A stretch of 29,693 bases of DNA from JAAYTY01 sp964569245 (GTDB lineage: Bacteria; Fermentibacterota; Fermentibacteria; Fermentibacterales; Fermentibacteraceae). The first letter of the stretch is position 1. Each line of letters opens with the position of its first letter. The notes under the pieces were generated by a model, which made no database searches, had not been told where the DNA came from, and saw only the letters and a list, made by a program, of their open reading frames with translations. This document shows positions 7,257 through 14,328 of this stretch, piece by piece. The DNA lies in the NCBI GenBank assembly GCA_964569245.1, contig CAZMTK010000018.1:1-29693 (forward strand), given 5' to 3'. The translations under genes and the position numbers were made by a program.

Positions 7257-8136
7257 CGCCCTGTTGAGGTATGAATTCCTGCAGAATGCGGTGGCGGCGG
7301 TTCTGCTCGGGGCGGCCGCCTGCGGGATCGTCGGCAGCCTCCTCTTCGTGAACAGGCTCTCGAGCCTCGCCGGAGGGATATCGCACACGGTCTTCGGCGG
7401 GCTGGGCTTCTCTCTCCTGGCCGGCGTGCATCCGCTTGTCGGGGCGGCCTCCGCCAGCGTGCTCGCCTCCCTTTCACTGGGCTGGATCTCCGCCAGGAAG
7501 CGCGAAAGGGCCGACGCGGCCGTTGCCGCCGTGTGGTCCGTGGGCATGTCGCTGGGTCTCGTGTTCGTTTCGCTCGCTCCCGGCTACAAGGGCGACCTGA
7601 TGGGCTACCTGTTCGGCAGCATTCTCGCGATAACCCGGGAGGACCTTGCGCTGACCGCCGCCGTCTGCCTCGCCTCGATCGCATTCGTCGCGCTCCAGTA
7701 CCGCAGGATCGTCGCGGTGTCGTTCGACCCCGAGTTCAGCCGCGCCCGAGGTATCGCATCAGGCGTGCTCTTCGGAGCGTTCCTCTGCCTCACGGGCCTC
7801 ACCGTGGTGGTTCTGATGCGCTCGGTCGGGCTGGTGATGGTCATCGCCCTGCTCTCGATCCCTCCGGCTACTGCGCGATTGCTTGCACACAGGCTTCCCG
7901 GGATGATCTTCCTGTCGTCCGTCATCAGCGCCCTGTCGGGGCTGGCGGGCATCGCCGTGTCTTGGTGGCTCGACCTTCCTGCAGGGGCATCCATAGTGCT
8001 TTGCGCCGGCACTGTGTTCGCCGCAGTGTCCGGCTCCTTGCGGGTCCGGCGGTCCCTGGCGGCGGCCGGAAGAGCGGGGAAGCCGGGACATGCCGTTGCC
8101 GGGGATTCACCAGTCGCTGATCCTGCATCGGAATGA
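7249..8136 (+). CDS. znuB: Zinc ABC transporter permease (ABC-3 family)
   Basis: This 295-residue integral membrane protein has about eight hydrophobic segments spread over residues 10-265. It forms the zinc channel together with ZnuC and ZnuA. Family-typical stretches include 'RLSSLAGGISHTVFGG' near residue 37 and 'SFDPEFSRARGI' near residue 160. The last 30 residues are polar, basic and probably cytoplasmic. The ATG at 7249 follows GGCGGAG and overlaps the end of znuC. The next gene starts 24 bases after the stop with its own ribosome-binding site and may be co-transcribed. Confidence 0.92.
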   Translation: MLDALLRYEFLQNAVAAVLLGAAACGIVGSLLFVNRLSSLAGGISHTVFGGLGFSLLAGVHPLVGAASASVLASLSLGWISARKRERADAAVAAVWSVGMSLGLVFVSLAPGYKGDLMGYLFGSILAITREDLALTAAVCLASIAFVALQYRRIVAVSFDPEFSRARGIASGVLFGAFLCLTGLTVVVLMRSVGLVMVIALLSIPPATARLLAHRLPGMIFLSSVISALSGLAGIAVSWWLDLPAGASIVLCAGTVFAAVSGSLRVRRSLAAAGRAGKPGHAVAGDSPVADPASE

Positions 8137-8159
8137 TCGGTGCGGGGAAGGAGAGCCCC

Positions 8160-9038
8160 ATGAAGAGAACGTCTTTCATCGCTGCATCAGCCGCTTCAGT
8201 CGCGGTTCTCGCCGGGTGCGGGCAGGAGCCCGTTCTCACCGACGAGGACTACATCACGGCGCTGGTCGCAGCCAGCCCCTACACACAGGACGGCTCGCTA
8301 AGCGGGCAGGGCGGCAGCGGACAGGACGACGTAGGCCTGCCGGAGGCATGGTGGAGAGAACTGACTGGAGCCGGCCAGCCGACGTTGCTGTTCGAGAACG
8401 ACCCGGCGGCAGGCGTATGCACGCTCACTGTCCGGAGGCCGCTGATCGCCGAGCTGAACATCGACGTGGTCTGGGACGGACAGCTAGCGCCAGGAACCAA
8501 GGATATCGACGTGATGCGAACGAGGCGTGTGGTTGTGGTGAGGACCGGGGACACGTCCGACCCATACGGAGGCTGGGTGGTAGGCGCCGTCACGCCGGCG
8601 GTGTTCACCCTGGCCTCGGGCCTCGAGCAGGAGGTCTTCGTGCAGTCCATGGCGCTCTACACGGAGGACAGCCTGGCCTGGGAGTGCGACTCTCCTGACG
8701 AGTTCTATCCGGTGCCCGACGGCCTGCCCGGAGTGGAGCTCGGAGGACTCTGCAGGCTCGAGGTCACGGTGCTCCACTCGAACCCGGTGGAGACCCCGCC
8801 GTTCTTCGTTTACGCCCACGGGCCGCTTCCCACCTGGCAGCGCCATCTGATGTACGACGACGGGACGATGGGCGACCTCGCGGCCGGAGACGGGATCTAC
8901 ACCTACGAGTGGTACGCCGAGGACACGATAGACCCGCGAGTGATTGCCGCAGATGTGATCGACGCCGACACCTTCGCCGACCAGACGGAGCAGGACTACG
9001 ACTCCGGGGCCTGGAGCATCCCTTACGTCGGCATCTGA
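8160..9038 (+). CDS. Lipoprotein of unknown function
   Basis: This 292-residue protein has a canonical lipoprotein signal (MKRTSF...VLAGC, Cys20). Residues 36-56 are Gly/Ser/Gln-rich and look like a flexible tether. The middle is β-rich ('CTLTVRRPLIAELNIDVVWDG'), and near residue 245 there is an Asp/Gly-rich block, DDGTMGDLAAGDGIYTYEW, of a kind common in secreted proteins of FCB-group bacteria. I do not recognise a catalytic motif. ATG 8160 was chosen over an ATG at 8133 because AAGGAGAG precedes it and the signal peptide starts there. It sits directly behind znuB, so a link to metal uptake is possible but unsupported by any metal-site motif. A strong hairpin follows the stop. Confidence 0.75.
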   Translation: MKRTSFIAASAASVAVLAGCGQEPVLTDEDYITALVAASPYTQDGSLSGQGGSGQDDVGLPEAWWRELTGAGQPTLLFENDPAAGVCTLTVRRPLIAELNIDVVWDGQLAPGTKDIDVMRTRRVVVVRTGDTSDPYGGWVVGAVTPAVFTLASGLEQEVFVQSMALYTEDSLAWECDSPDEFYPVPDGLPGVELGGLCRLEVTVLHSNPVETPPFFVYAHGPLPTWQRHLMYDDGTMGDLAAGDGIYTYEWYAEDTIDPRVIAADVIDADTFADQTEQDYDSGAWSIPYVGI

Positions 9039-9058
9039 CCTGCTTCCGTTCCGCCCGA

Positions 9059-9090
9059 AGGGGCCCCTCCGCGGGGGCCCCTCTCTTGTC
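9059..9090 (+). terminator. Rho-independent terminator candidate
   Basis: A perfect nine-base stem, AGGGGCCCC (9059-9067) and GGGGCCCCT (9074-9082), closes a six-base loop and is followed by CTCTTGT. It lies 20 bases after the lipoprotein stop. It would end the zur-znu-lipoprotein transcript. Confidence 0.7.
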
Positions 9091-9164
9091 ACCGGCCCCC
9101 GAGTGTGCGATCCTTCCGGAGAGGCCGCCCTTGCGGTTCGCATGCGACGGGCAGAGGAGCTCTG

Positions 9165-9422
9165 ATGAGGAAGGAATCGAATCCGCTCTACGAGACAGTC
9201 TCCGAGGCTTCGACGAAAGCCTCGATGCTGGCGGCGGTCCGGGGCGAGGCCTTCTGCATCATCTCGAAGTTCTCCCGGAAGCGCGGCCATGCGGTCTACC
9301 GCGTGCTGCCTCTCAGGGGGTTCGGCCTGCCCGCTGGCTGGTCGCTCGAGGATTCCGTGATGCCCTGCCGTGAGAAGGTTGAGCCCGAGCCCCCGGAGAA
9401 GACCAGCGCAAACGGTTTCTGA
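9165..9422 (+). CDS. Small conserved protein, paralogue of the 10203-10430 gene
   Basis: This is an 85-residue protein of unknown function. Its C-terminal two thirds align with the gene at 10203: FCIIS versus YCVIS, then GFGLPAGWSLEDSV versus GFGLPKGWVLEDVV, then a proline/glutamate-rich tail (PEPPEK versus IEPPED). It has no signal peptide or membrane segment, so it is probably cytoplasmic. The ATG at 9165 has GAGGAG seven bases upstream; an in-frame ATG at 9105 lacks a comparable site and adds an arginine-rich stretch. The two paralogues flank the Spy-like gene. Confidence 0.7.
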   Translation: MRKESNPLYETVSEASTKASMLAAVRGEAFCIISKFSRKRGHAVYRVLPLRGFGLPAGWSLEDSVMPCREKVEPEPPEKTSANGF

Positions 9423-9542
9423 CACTCCCTGAACCGATACATTCTGTTACATTCCTGCAAGACGGCTGTTGCAGCAGCTCCTCATGTTCATGCCGCAGGG
9501 CAGGGACGACGTGCGCCCGCCCTCTGGAACGGAGGATTGGAA

Positions 9543-10067
9543 ATGAAGACCGGATCGGCAGCAGGAATCGCAGCGGCAGCGGTGTTGATGGTGTCCGCCG
9601 GACTCGTATGGGCGCAGCCGGGGGTTCCGGGCGGCGGCCCCGGCCCCGGCCCCGGCATGGGTGGCGCGCCGGGAATGCCCGGGATGGAAGAGGGTCCCGG
9701 CGACGGGCCGGGCATGGTCCTGCGCTTCCTGGAGCGGCTGGACCTTACGGATGACCAGCGCGAAGCAGTCGAGGAAATCATGGAGGACACCAGGGAGCGC
9801 ATCGAGGCCATCAGGGAGGAGAGCGGCCTTTCCGAGCCGGGAAGGGACTTCCTCCTGCTGTTCTCCTCTCCCGACCTGACGGAAGAGGACCTCGCCGAAC
9901 TGGCCGGGAGGGTCGACGCGATGAGGGAGAGGATCCGCGAAGCGGGCATGGAGGCGGTGGTGAGAATCCACGACATCCTCACCGACGAGCAGCTCGAGCG
10001 CATACGCGAGTTCGCGGAGAGGGACTTCTGCGGAATGCGCGAGAGGCTGGGAGGCCGCTGGCGCTAG
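9543..10067 (+). CDS. Periplasmic Spy/CpxP-like protein
   Basis: This 174-residue protein has a signal peptide (to about AQ25), a Gly/Pro/Met-rich low-complexity segment (26-58) and a helical domain. The helical part carries two LTxxQ-type motifs, LTDDQ (68-72) and LTDEQ (146-150), the hallmark of the Spy/CpxP/CnrX family of periplasmic chaperones and metal or stress sensors. The helices between them are highly charged. ATG 9543 is preceded by GGAGG at seven bases; the in-frame TTG at 9537 sits too close to that site. Chaperone versus metal-sensing function cannot be decided from sequence. A strong hairpin follows. Confidence 0.8.
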   Translation: MKTGSAAGIAAAAVLMVSAGLVWAQPGVPGGGPGPGPGMGGAPGMPGMEEGPGDGPGMVLRFLERLDLTDDQREAVEEIMEDTRERIEAIREESGLSEPGRDFLLLFSSPDLTEEDLAELAGRVDAMRERIREAGMEAVVRIHDILTDEQLERIREFAERDFCGMRERLGGRWR

Positions 10068-10089
10068 AATCCCGGCCTGACTCCTGAGA

Positions 10090-10114
10090 CGCGGGCGGGG
10101 TTCCCCCGCCCGCG
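10090..10114 (+). terminator. GC-rich terminator-like hairpin
   Basis: CGCGGGCGGGG and CCCCGCCCGCG form a perfect 11-base stem with a TTC loop, 23 bases after the Spy-like stop. It has no T-tract, so it may act with Rho or only as a 3' stabiliser. Confidence 0.55.
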
Positions 10115-10126
10115 CCATGCCGGGAC

Positions 10127-10154
10127 TTGTTCTGCGGCGTTCTAGAATTATAGT
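10127..10154 (+). promoter_or_regulatory. Predicted promoter of the 10203 gene
   Basis: TTGTTC (10127-10132), a 16-base spacer and TATAGT (10149-10154, five of six -10 bases). The in-frame ATG at 10155 would fall at or before the transcription start, which supports the ATG at 10203. Confidence 0.5.
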
Positions 10155-10202
10155 ATGCCCCCGCCGGGAAGGTGGCCCGGCACGCAGACGAAAGGAACCG
10201 CC

Positions 10203-10430
10203 ATGACTGATCTCGAGAAGGCGAAGCACGAGGCAGGCCGCCTGGCAGATCTCAAGGGCGTCGCCTATTGCGTGATATCCCGGGAACAGTCTGGCGCGAA
10301 GGAGTTCAAGGTCGCCTGCATGGAGGGCTTCGGGCTCCCGAAGGGATGGGTTCTCGAGGACGTGGTCAACCCGCGAATCGAGCGCGTCGAGATCGAACCT
10401 CCCGAAGACATAGAGGACGACTCCTACTAG
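10203..10430 (+). CDS. Small conserved protein, paralogue of the 9165-9422 gene
   Basis: This is a 75-residue acidic protein of unknown function. It shares the CVIS and GFGLPKGWVLEDVV blocks and an acidic, proline-containing tail with the protein at 9165. A predicted β-strand/turn core is flanked by a charged N-terminal helix (MTDLEKAKHEAGRLADL). It has no signal peptide. ATG 10203 follows AAAGGA at about seven bases. It lies 28 bases before fhs on the same strand and could be co-transcribed with it. Confidence 0.75.
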   Translation: MTDLEKAKHEAGRLADLKGVAYCVISREQSGAKEFKVACMEGFGLPKGWVLEDVVNPRIERVEIEPPEDIEDDSY

Positions 10431-10458
10431 CCTGCTCCCGGGCCTGAGAGGACTGCCC

Positions 10459-12114
10459 ATGGCCCGATCCCCGGCGGCTCCGTCGACAAGGCCGATTTCC
10501 GAGGTAGCTGCATCGCTGGGGCTTTCGTCCGAAGACCTGATCCTCTACGGAGAAGACAAGGCGAAGGTCCGGCTGAGCGCGCTGAAGAAGCGCGGCCGGG
10601 GGCCGGGACGCCTCGTTCTGGTTTCTGCGATGACCCCCACCCCCGCAGGCGAGGGCAAGACGACGACCACAATCGGGCTCGCACAGGGCATGGCCAGGCT
10701 CGGCCTCAGAGTCTGTGCCGCGCTGAGGGAACCCTCTCTAGGACCGATCTTCGGCGTCAAGGGCGGCGCCACAGGTGGCGGGCTTGCGAGCCTTCATCCC
10801 GCGGAGGACATAAACCTCCACTTCACCGGCGACTTCCATGCGGTGACCTCGGCTCACAACCTTCTCGCAGCCACCATAGACAACCATATCTACTGGGGCA
10901 ACCGCACGGGCCTCGACCCTCGCACGATACGCTATCGCAGAGTGATTGACATGAACGACAGGGCTCTCAGGAACATAGTCATGGGCCTGGGAGGGCGTAC
11001 ACAGGGTGTGCCGAGGGAATCGGGCTTCGACATCACGGCGGCAAGCGAGGTCATGGCGATACTGGCTCTCGTCGAGAGCAGGGAGGACCTGAAGAGCAGG
11101 CTGTCCAGGATGTTCATCGGCACCACCTACGACGGCGGTCAGGTCACCGCCGGATCCATGGGCGTTTCTGGCGCCATGGGAGTCCTCCTGAAGCAGGCGA
11201 TACGCCCCAACCTGGTGCAGACCGTGGAGGGGGGGCCCGTATTCGTCCACGCAGGACCCTTCGCGAACATAGCTCATGGCTGCAACTCGCTGCTCGCGAC
11301 CAGAATGGCCCTGGAGTTCGCCGACTGGGCGATAACCGAGGCTGGTTTCGGATTCGATCTGGGAGCCGAGAAGTTCTTCGACATAAAGTGCCAGTACGGG
11401 AGGCTCTGCCCTTCAGCCGTCGTGCTCGTGGTGACCTGCAGGGCCCTCAAGATGCACGGAGGCGTCAAGAAGAAGGATCTGGCCCGGCCCGACACCGGTG
11501 CTCTGGCAGGCGGCCTCTCCAACATGGAGAAGCACATAGAGAACATCGGGAAGTTCGGTCTCCCTGCGGTCGTCTGCGTCAACAGGTTCTCCGGCGACAC
11601 ACCCGAGGAGATCGCAGTCGTGCTGGAGAGATGCCGGGAGCTGGGCGTGCCCGCCGCCGTCGGCGAAGGATTCGCGAAAGGCGGCGAGGGGATGACGGAG
11701 GTTGCCGCGCTGGTTCGCGACACCGCCGTGGCCTGCCACGGAACCTTCAAGCCCCTCTACGACTGGGCCTGGCCTGTCGAGCGGAAGATCATGACGATAG
11801 CGAGCGAGATCTACGGCGCCGAGCATATCGACTACAGCCCGCAGGCGAAGAAGGACCTGAAGATTGTCGAGAAGTTCGGCTACTCGGGCCTGCCGGTTTG
11901 CATCGCGAAGACGCAGAACTCCCTTTCTGACAACCCGGACCTCTTGGGACGCCCGAAGGACTTCGTCGTGACCGTGCGCGAGGTGCAGATAGCCTCTGGT
12001 GCGGGATTCCTAATCCCCATAACTGGGGAAATAATGAGGATGCCCGGACTGGCCGAAGACCCTGCCGCCCTGCACATGGACATAGACGAAGAGGGAAACA
12101 TCTCCGGACTCTGA
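10459..12114 (+). CDS. fhs: Formate-tetrahydrofolate ligase
   Basis: This 551-residue enzyme makes 10-formyl-tetrahydrofolate from formate, ATP and tetrahydrofolate, feeding one-carbon metabolism or the Wood-Ljungdahl methyl branch. Length and motifs match the family: the nucleotide-binding TPTPAGEGKTTTT at about 59-71, REPSLGPIFGVKGGATGGG, 'DINLHFTGDFHAVTSAHN', 'EGGPVFVHAGPFANIAHG' and the C-terminal 'MPGLAEDPAALHMDID'. The gene looks intact. ATG 10459 follows GAGAGGA. No other one-carbon gene lies in the window, so it does not by itself show acetogenesis. It is convergent with the membrane-protein gene, only 12 bases separating the stop codons. Confidence 0.97.
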   Translation: MARSPAAPSTRPISEVAASLGLSSEDLILYGEDKAKVRLSALKKRGRGPGRLVLVSAMTPTPAGEGKTTTTIGLAQGMARLGLRVCAALREPSLGPIFGVKGGATGGGLASLHPAEDINLHFTGDFHAVTSAHNLLAATIDNHIYWGNRTGLDPRTIRYRRVIDMNDRALRNIVMGLGGRTQGVPRESGFDITAASEVMAILALVESREDLKSRLSRMFIGTTYDGGQVTAGSMGVSGAMGVLLKQAIRPNLVQTVEGGPVFVHAGPFANIAHGCNSLLATRMALEFADWAITEAGFGFDLGAEKFFDIKCQYGRLCPSAVVLVVTCRALKMHGGVKKKDLARPDTGALAGGLSNMEKHIENIGKFGLPAVVCVNRFSGDTPEEIAVVLERCRELGVPAAVGEGFAKGGEGMTEVAALVRDTAVACHGTFKPLYDWAWPVERKIMTIASEIYGAEHIDYSPQAKKDLKIVEKFGYSGLPVCIAKTQNSLSDNPDLLGRPKDFVVTVREVQIASGAGFLIPITGEIMRMPGLAEDPAALHMDIDEEGNISGL

Positions 12115-12126
12115 TCCTGCAGCGAC

Positions 12127-13698
12127 TCAGAAGGACAGGGGGAATGCGCTCATCTCCCGGGCTCTCCCCGGCGGTGGCAGGCTTTCCGCATAAGCGCCGC
12201 TCCATCTGAGCCCTCGGTAGCCGGCGGGCGAAGCTCCCCCGGGAATGCAGGTTCGGGAGGAGAGCCATACCAGCTCGCAGCCTTCAGGGAGCCTGTTCGC
12301 AACCTCTTCCGCTCCCGTCTCGGACCACAGCAGAGGCCTCTCGCGACAGACCTCCCAGGCCGCCAAAGGCACCCATCCCTCGTCAGTCGCGGCTGCGACT
12401 CCCTCCGGAAGGGCTCGGAAGGCCTCGGTCAGCTCCTGGTGGCTCTTTCGGACACACTCCTGGTAGAGCGCGCCTCTCGCTCCGCCCCAGAGAGAGAGCA
12501 TCGCCGAGGCTGCAAGAACGGCTCTTCCACGGATATTGGAGTGCCCTGCGAGGATCTCAGCCAGCCCTGCGGATGCCAGAACGAGCGGCGCGAGCAGGAA
12601 TCTCGGCCCGTACTGGAACATGCCGTCGGTGGGAGTTGCGAGAAGAATCGCCAGTCCCGACAGCAGACCTGCGCGCACGAGCGCACCAGATCTTCCGGGA
12701 ACGGGCACGGCTTCCGACGCCCAGGCCAGGGCCAGGCCGGGAGTGAGCATGAAAAGCGACATCAGGCCCAGTGAGCCCCGCGAGAAGTAGTAGACGAGGA
12801 TAGCTGCGCCAACGAGCGACAAGGGCCCTCTAAGCCTGCAGACTCGCCCACAGGAGGCTGAGGGCAGCAGCCAGCCGAACGGCGCGAGGAGCCACAAGGC
12901 GAACCCTGTGAAGGCCAGCCCCGCGGATGGATCGGCGAACCACGAGGCAAGGATCGAAAGCCTGTCCTGCCGGCCTGCCGTTGCCAAAGAAGCCCTCAAG
13001 GAATCGGGCAACAGCCTGTCTCCCGACAGCGCCAGCAGGAGGGCGGCAGCCCCCGCAGCCGAGATGCACTGGACGAGCACGACCCGGCGACCCGGGCGAT
13101 CCCGCTCGTGCAGAAGGAGCACTGCTGCGGTGACCGCCGCAGATATCGCGATCTCCGGACGCCACGAGATCGCCGGAACGAGCGGGATCACCCACCAGGG
13201 CGCCCTGCTGCGCGGACTGTCGAGCGCTCTGGTGAACAGGAGGAGCCACGCGAGGAACAGCGTGACAGCCGGGCCGTGCTCCCAGAAGACGAGCTGGTAC
13301 GGGGGGAGCCCTGCGATCACGAAGGCTCCCAGCCCCCTCCAGCCGCCCCCGGTGACCGCTGCCAGAAGCGGAACAGAGAGGGCGGTCAACAGCAGCACTG
13401 AGAGCCGCATGCCGAGAGTGTCGCCCATCCCCGACAGACCTGTCGCCAACGCGAATGACCAGGGGAAAACTGCGCGGAGCGAGCTCCCATAGGCTCTGGT
13501 AAGAGGCGGGTTGAATTCCGATGCGGGCATTCCGGAGGGCATTGCCCTCTCCAGGTCGCGATCGAGAGATGCGGCTGAGGAGGCCTGCCAGAGCTTCACT
13601 CCGCAATCCCCCGAGAATGGAGCGCCGGCCCGTGAAGCACCTCCCGACAGGAGCAGCAGCAGAGCAGGCGCTGCAATCGCAGCCGCAAGAGGCGCCAT
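12127..13698 (-). CDS. Polytopic membrane protein, GT-C glycosyltransferase-like
   Basis: This 523-residue protein has about ten or more hydrophobic segments between residues 1 and 400, then a soluble C-terminal region of roughly 120 residues. After the first membrane segment comes an extracytoplasmic loop with 'FSGDCGVKLWQASSA' and 'SEFNPPLTRAYG'. In position and style this resembles the acidic first loop of GT39/ArnT-like lipid-linked glycosyltransferases, where an Asp-containing motif is catalytic. The resemblance is only topological, so the call is tentative. ATG 13698 is used; the ORF extends back to 13818, but that would overlap the nitroreductase gene. The ribosome-binding site is weak, which suggests coupling to the gene upstream. 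Confidence 0.6.
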   Translation of the reverse strand: MAPLAAAIAAPALLLLLSGGASRAGAPFSGDCGVKLWQASSAASLDRDLERAMPSGMPASEFNPPLTRAYGSSLRAVFPWSFALATGLSGMGDTLGMRLSVLLLTALSVPLLAAVTGGGWRGLGAFVIAGLPPYQLVFWEHGPAVTLFLAWLLLFTRALDSPRSRAPWWVIPLVPAISWRPEIAISAAVTAAVLLLHERDRPGRRVVLVQCISAAGAAALLLALSGDRLLPDSLRASLATAGRQDRLSILASWFADPSAGLAFTGFALWLLAPFGWLLPSASCGRVCRLRGPLSLVGAAILVYYFSRGSLGLMSLFMLTPGLALAWASEAVPVPGRSGALVRAGLLSGLAILLATPTDGMFQYGPRFLLAPLVLASAGLAEILAGHSNIRGRAVLAASAMLSLWGGARGALYQECVRKSHQELTEAFRALPEGVAAATDEGWVPLAAWEVCRERPLLWSETGAEEVANRLPEGCELVWLSSRTCIPGGASPAGYRGLRWSGAYAESLPPPGRAREMSAFPLSF

Positions 13699-13748
13699 AG
13701 CCGAGCGCGTTCCCAGTGCTCCCGACCTCGCTAAAGGGGCTCGCTTCC

Positions 13749-14252
13749 CTACCAGCGCTCGCGATGAATCCTGGAGGTGTCGAACCTCTCGGGCCTGGGC
13801 GGATTCTCGGCAGGCCATCCGAACGGCACCATCGAGAACGGGACGATCTCATTCGGAATGAGGAAGAGGCTCCTGCATCCGCTCATCCTGTCCTCACGGG
13901 GATATACTCCGAGCCACACAGCCCCGAGACCCTGCGCCGCCGCGGCGAGGAGCAGATTCTGGGTCGCTGCCGAGCAGTCCTGCACCCACATCTCGCTGTG
14001 CCTCTGCCTCGCCGGATCCCCGCAGACCACCACCATGCCGGCCGCACCCGGCACCATGGCCGCATGTGGATGGAAGCCGGGGACCTCCTCCAGACGGCTC
14101 TTATCGGTCACGACGATGAAGTGCCAGGGCTGGTGGTTGCCCGCCGAGGGGGCGTACATGGCCGCCCTGACCATGGCTTCCACCATGCCTTCCGGAACGG
14201 TCTCTTCGGTGTACCTTCGTATGCTGCGGCGGTCCATTATGAAATCGAGCAT
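13749..14252 (-). CDS. Nitroreductase-family flavoprotein
   Basis: This 167-residue FMN-dependent oxidoreductase of the nitroreductase superfamily is at the short end of the family range. FMN-contact motifs are present: RRSIRRYT near the N-terminus, 'APSAGNHQPWHF' at about 38-49, and GLGAVWLGVYPRE at about 109-121. Substrate cannot be predicted; members reduce nitro compounds, quinones or flavins, or dehalogenate. ATG 14252 follows a strong AGGGGGGG; the frame extends upstream to 14384 but without family similarity. It is divergent from iorA, with a 76-base shared upstream region, and 50 bases ahead of the membrane-protein gene. Confidence 0.88.
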   Translation of the reverse strand: MLDFIMDRRSIRRYTEETVPEGMVEAMVRAAMYAPSAGNHQPWHFIVVTDKSRLEEVPGFHPHAAMVPGAAGMVVVCGDPARQRHSEMWVQDCSAATQNLLLAAAAQGLGAVWLGVYPREDRMSGCRSLFLIPNEIVPFSMVPFGWPAENPPRPERFDTSRIHRERW

Positions 14253-14328
14253 TTCAACCCCCCCTGCAATGCGCACGCCGACCCACCTCGATGGAATATG
14301 ATACCGGCTGACCCTGGAAGGGGGGACG

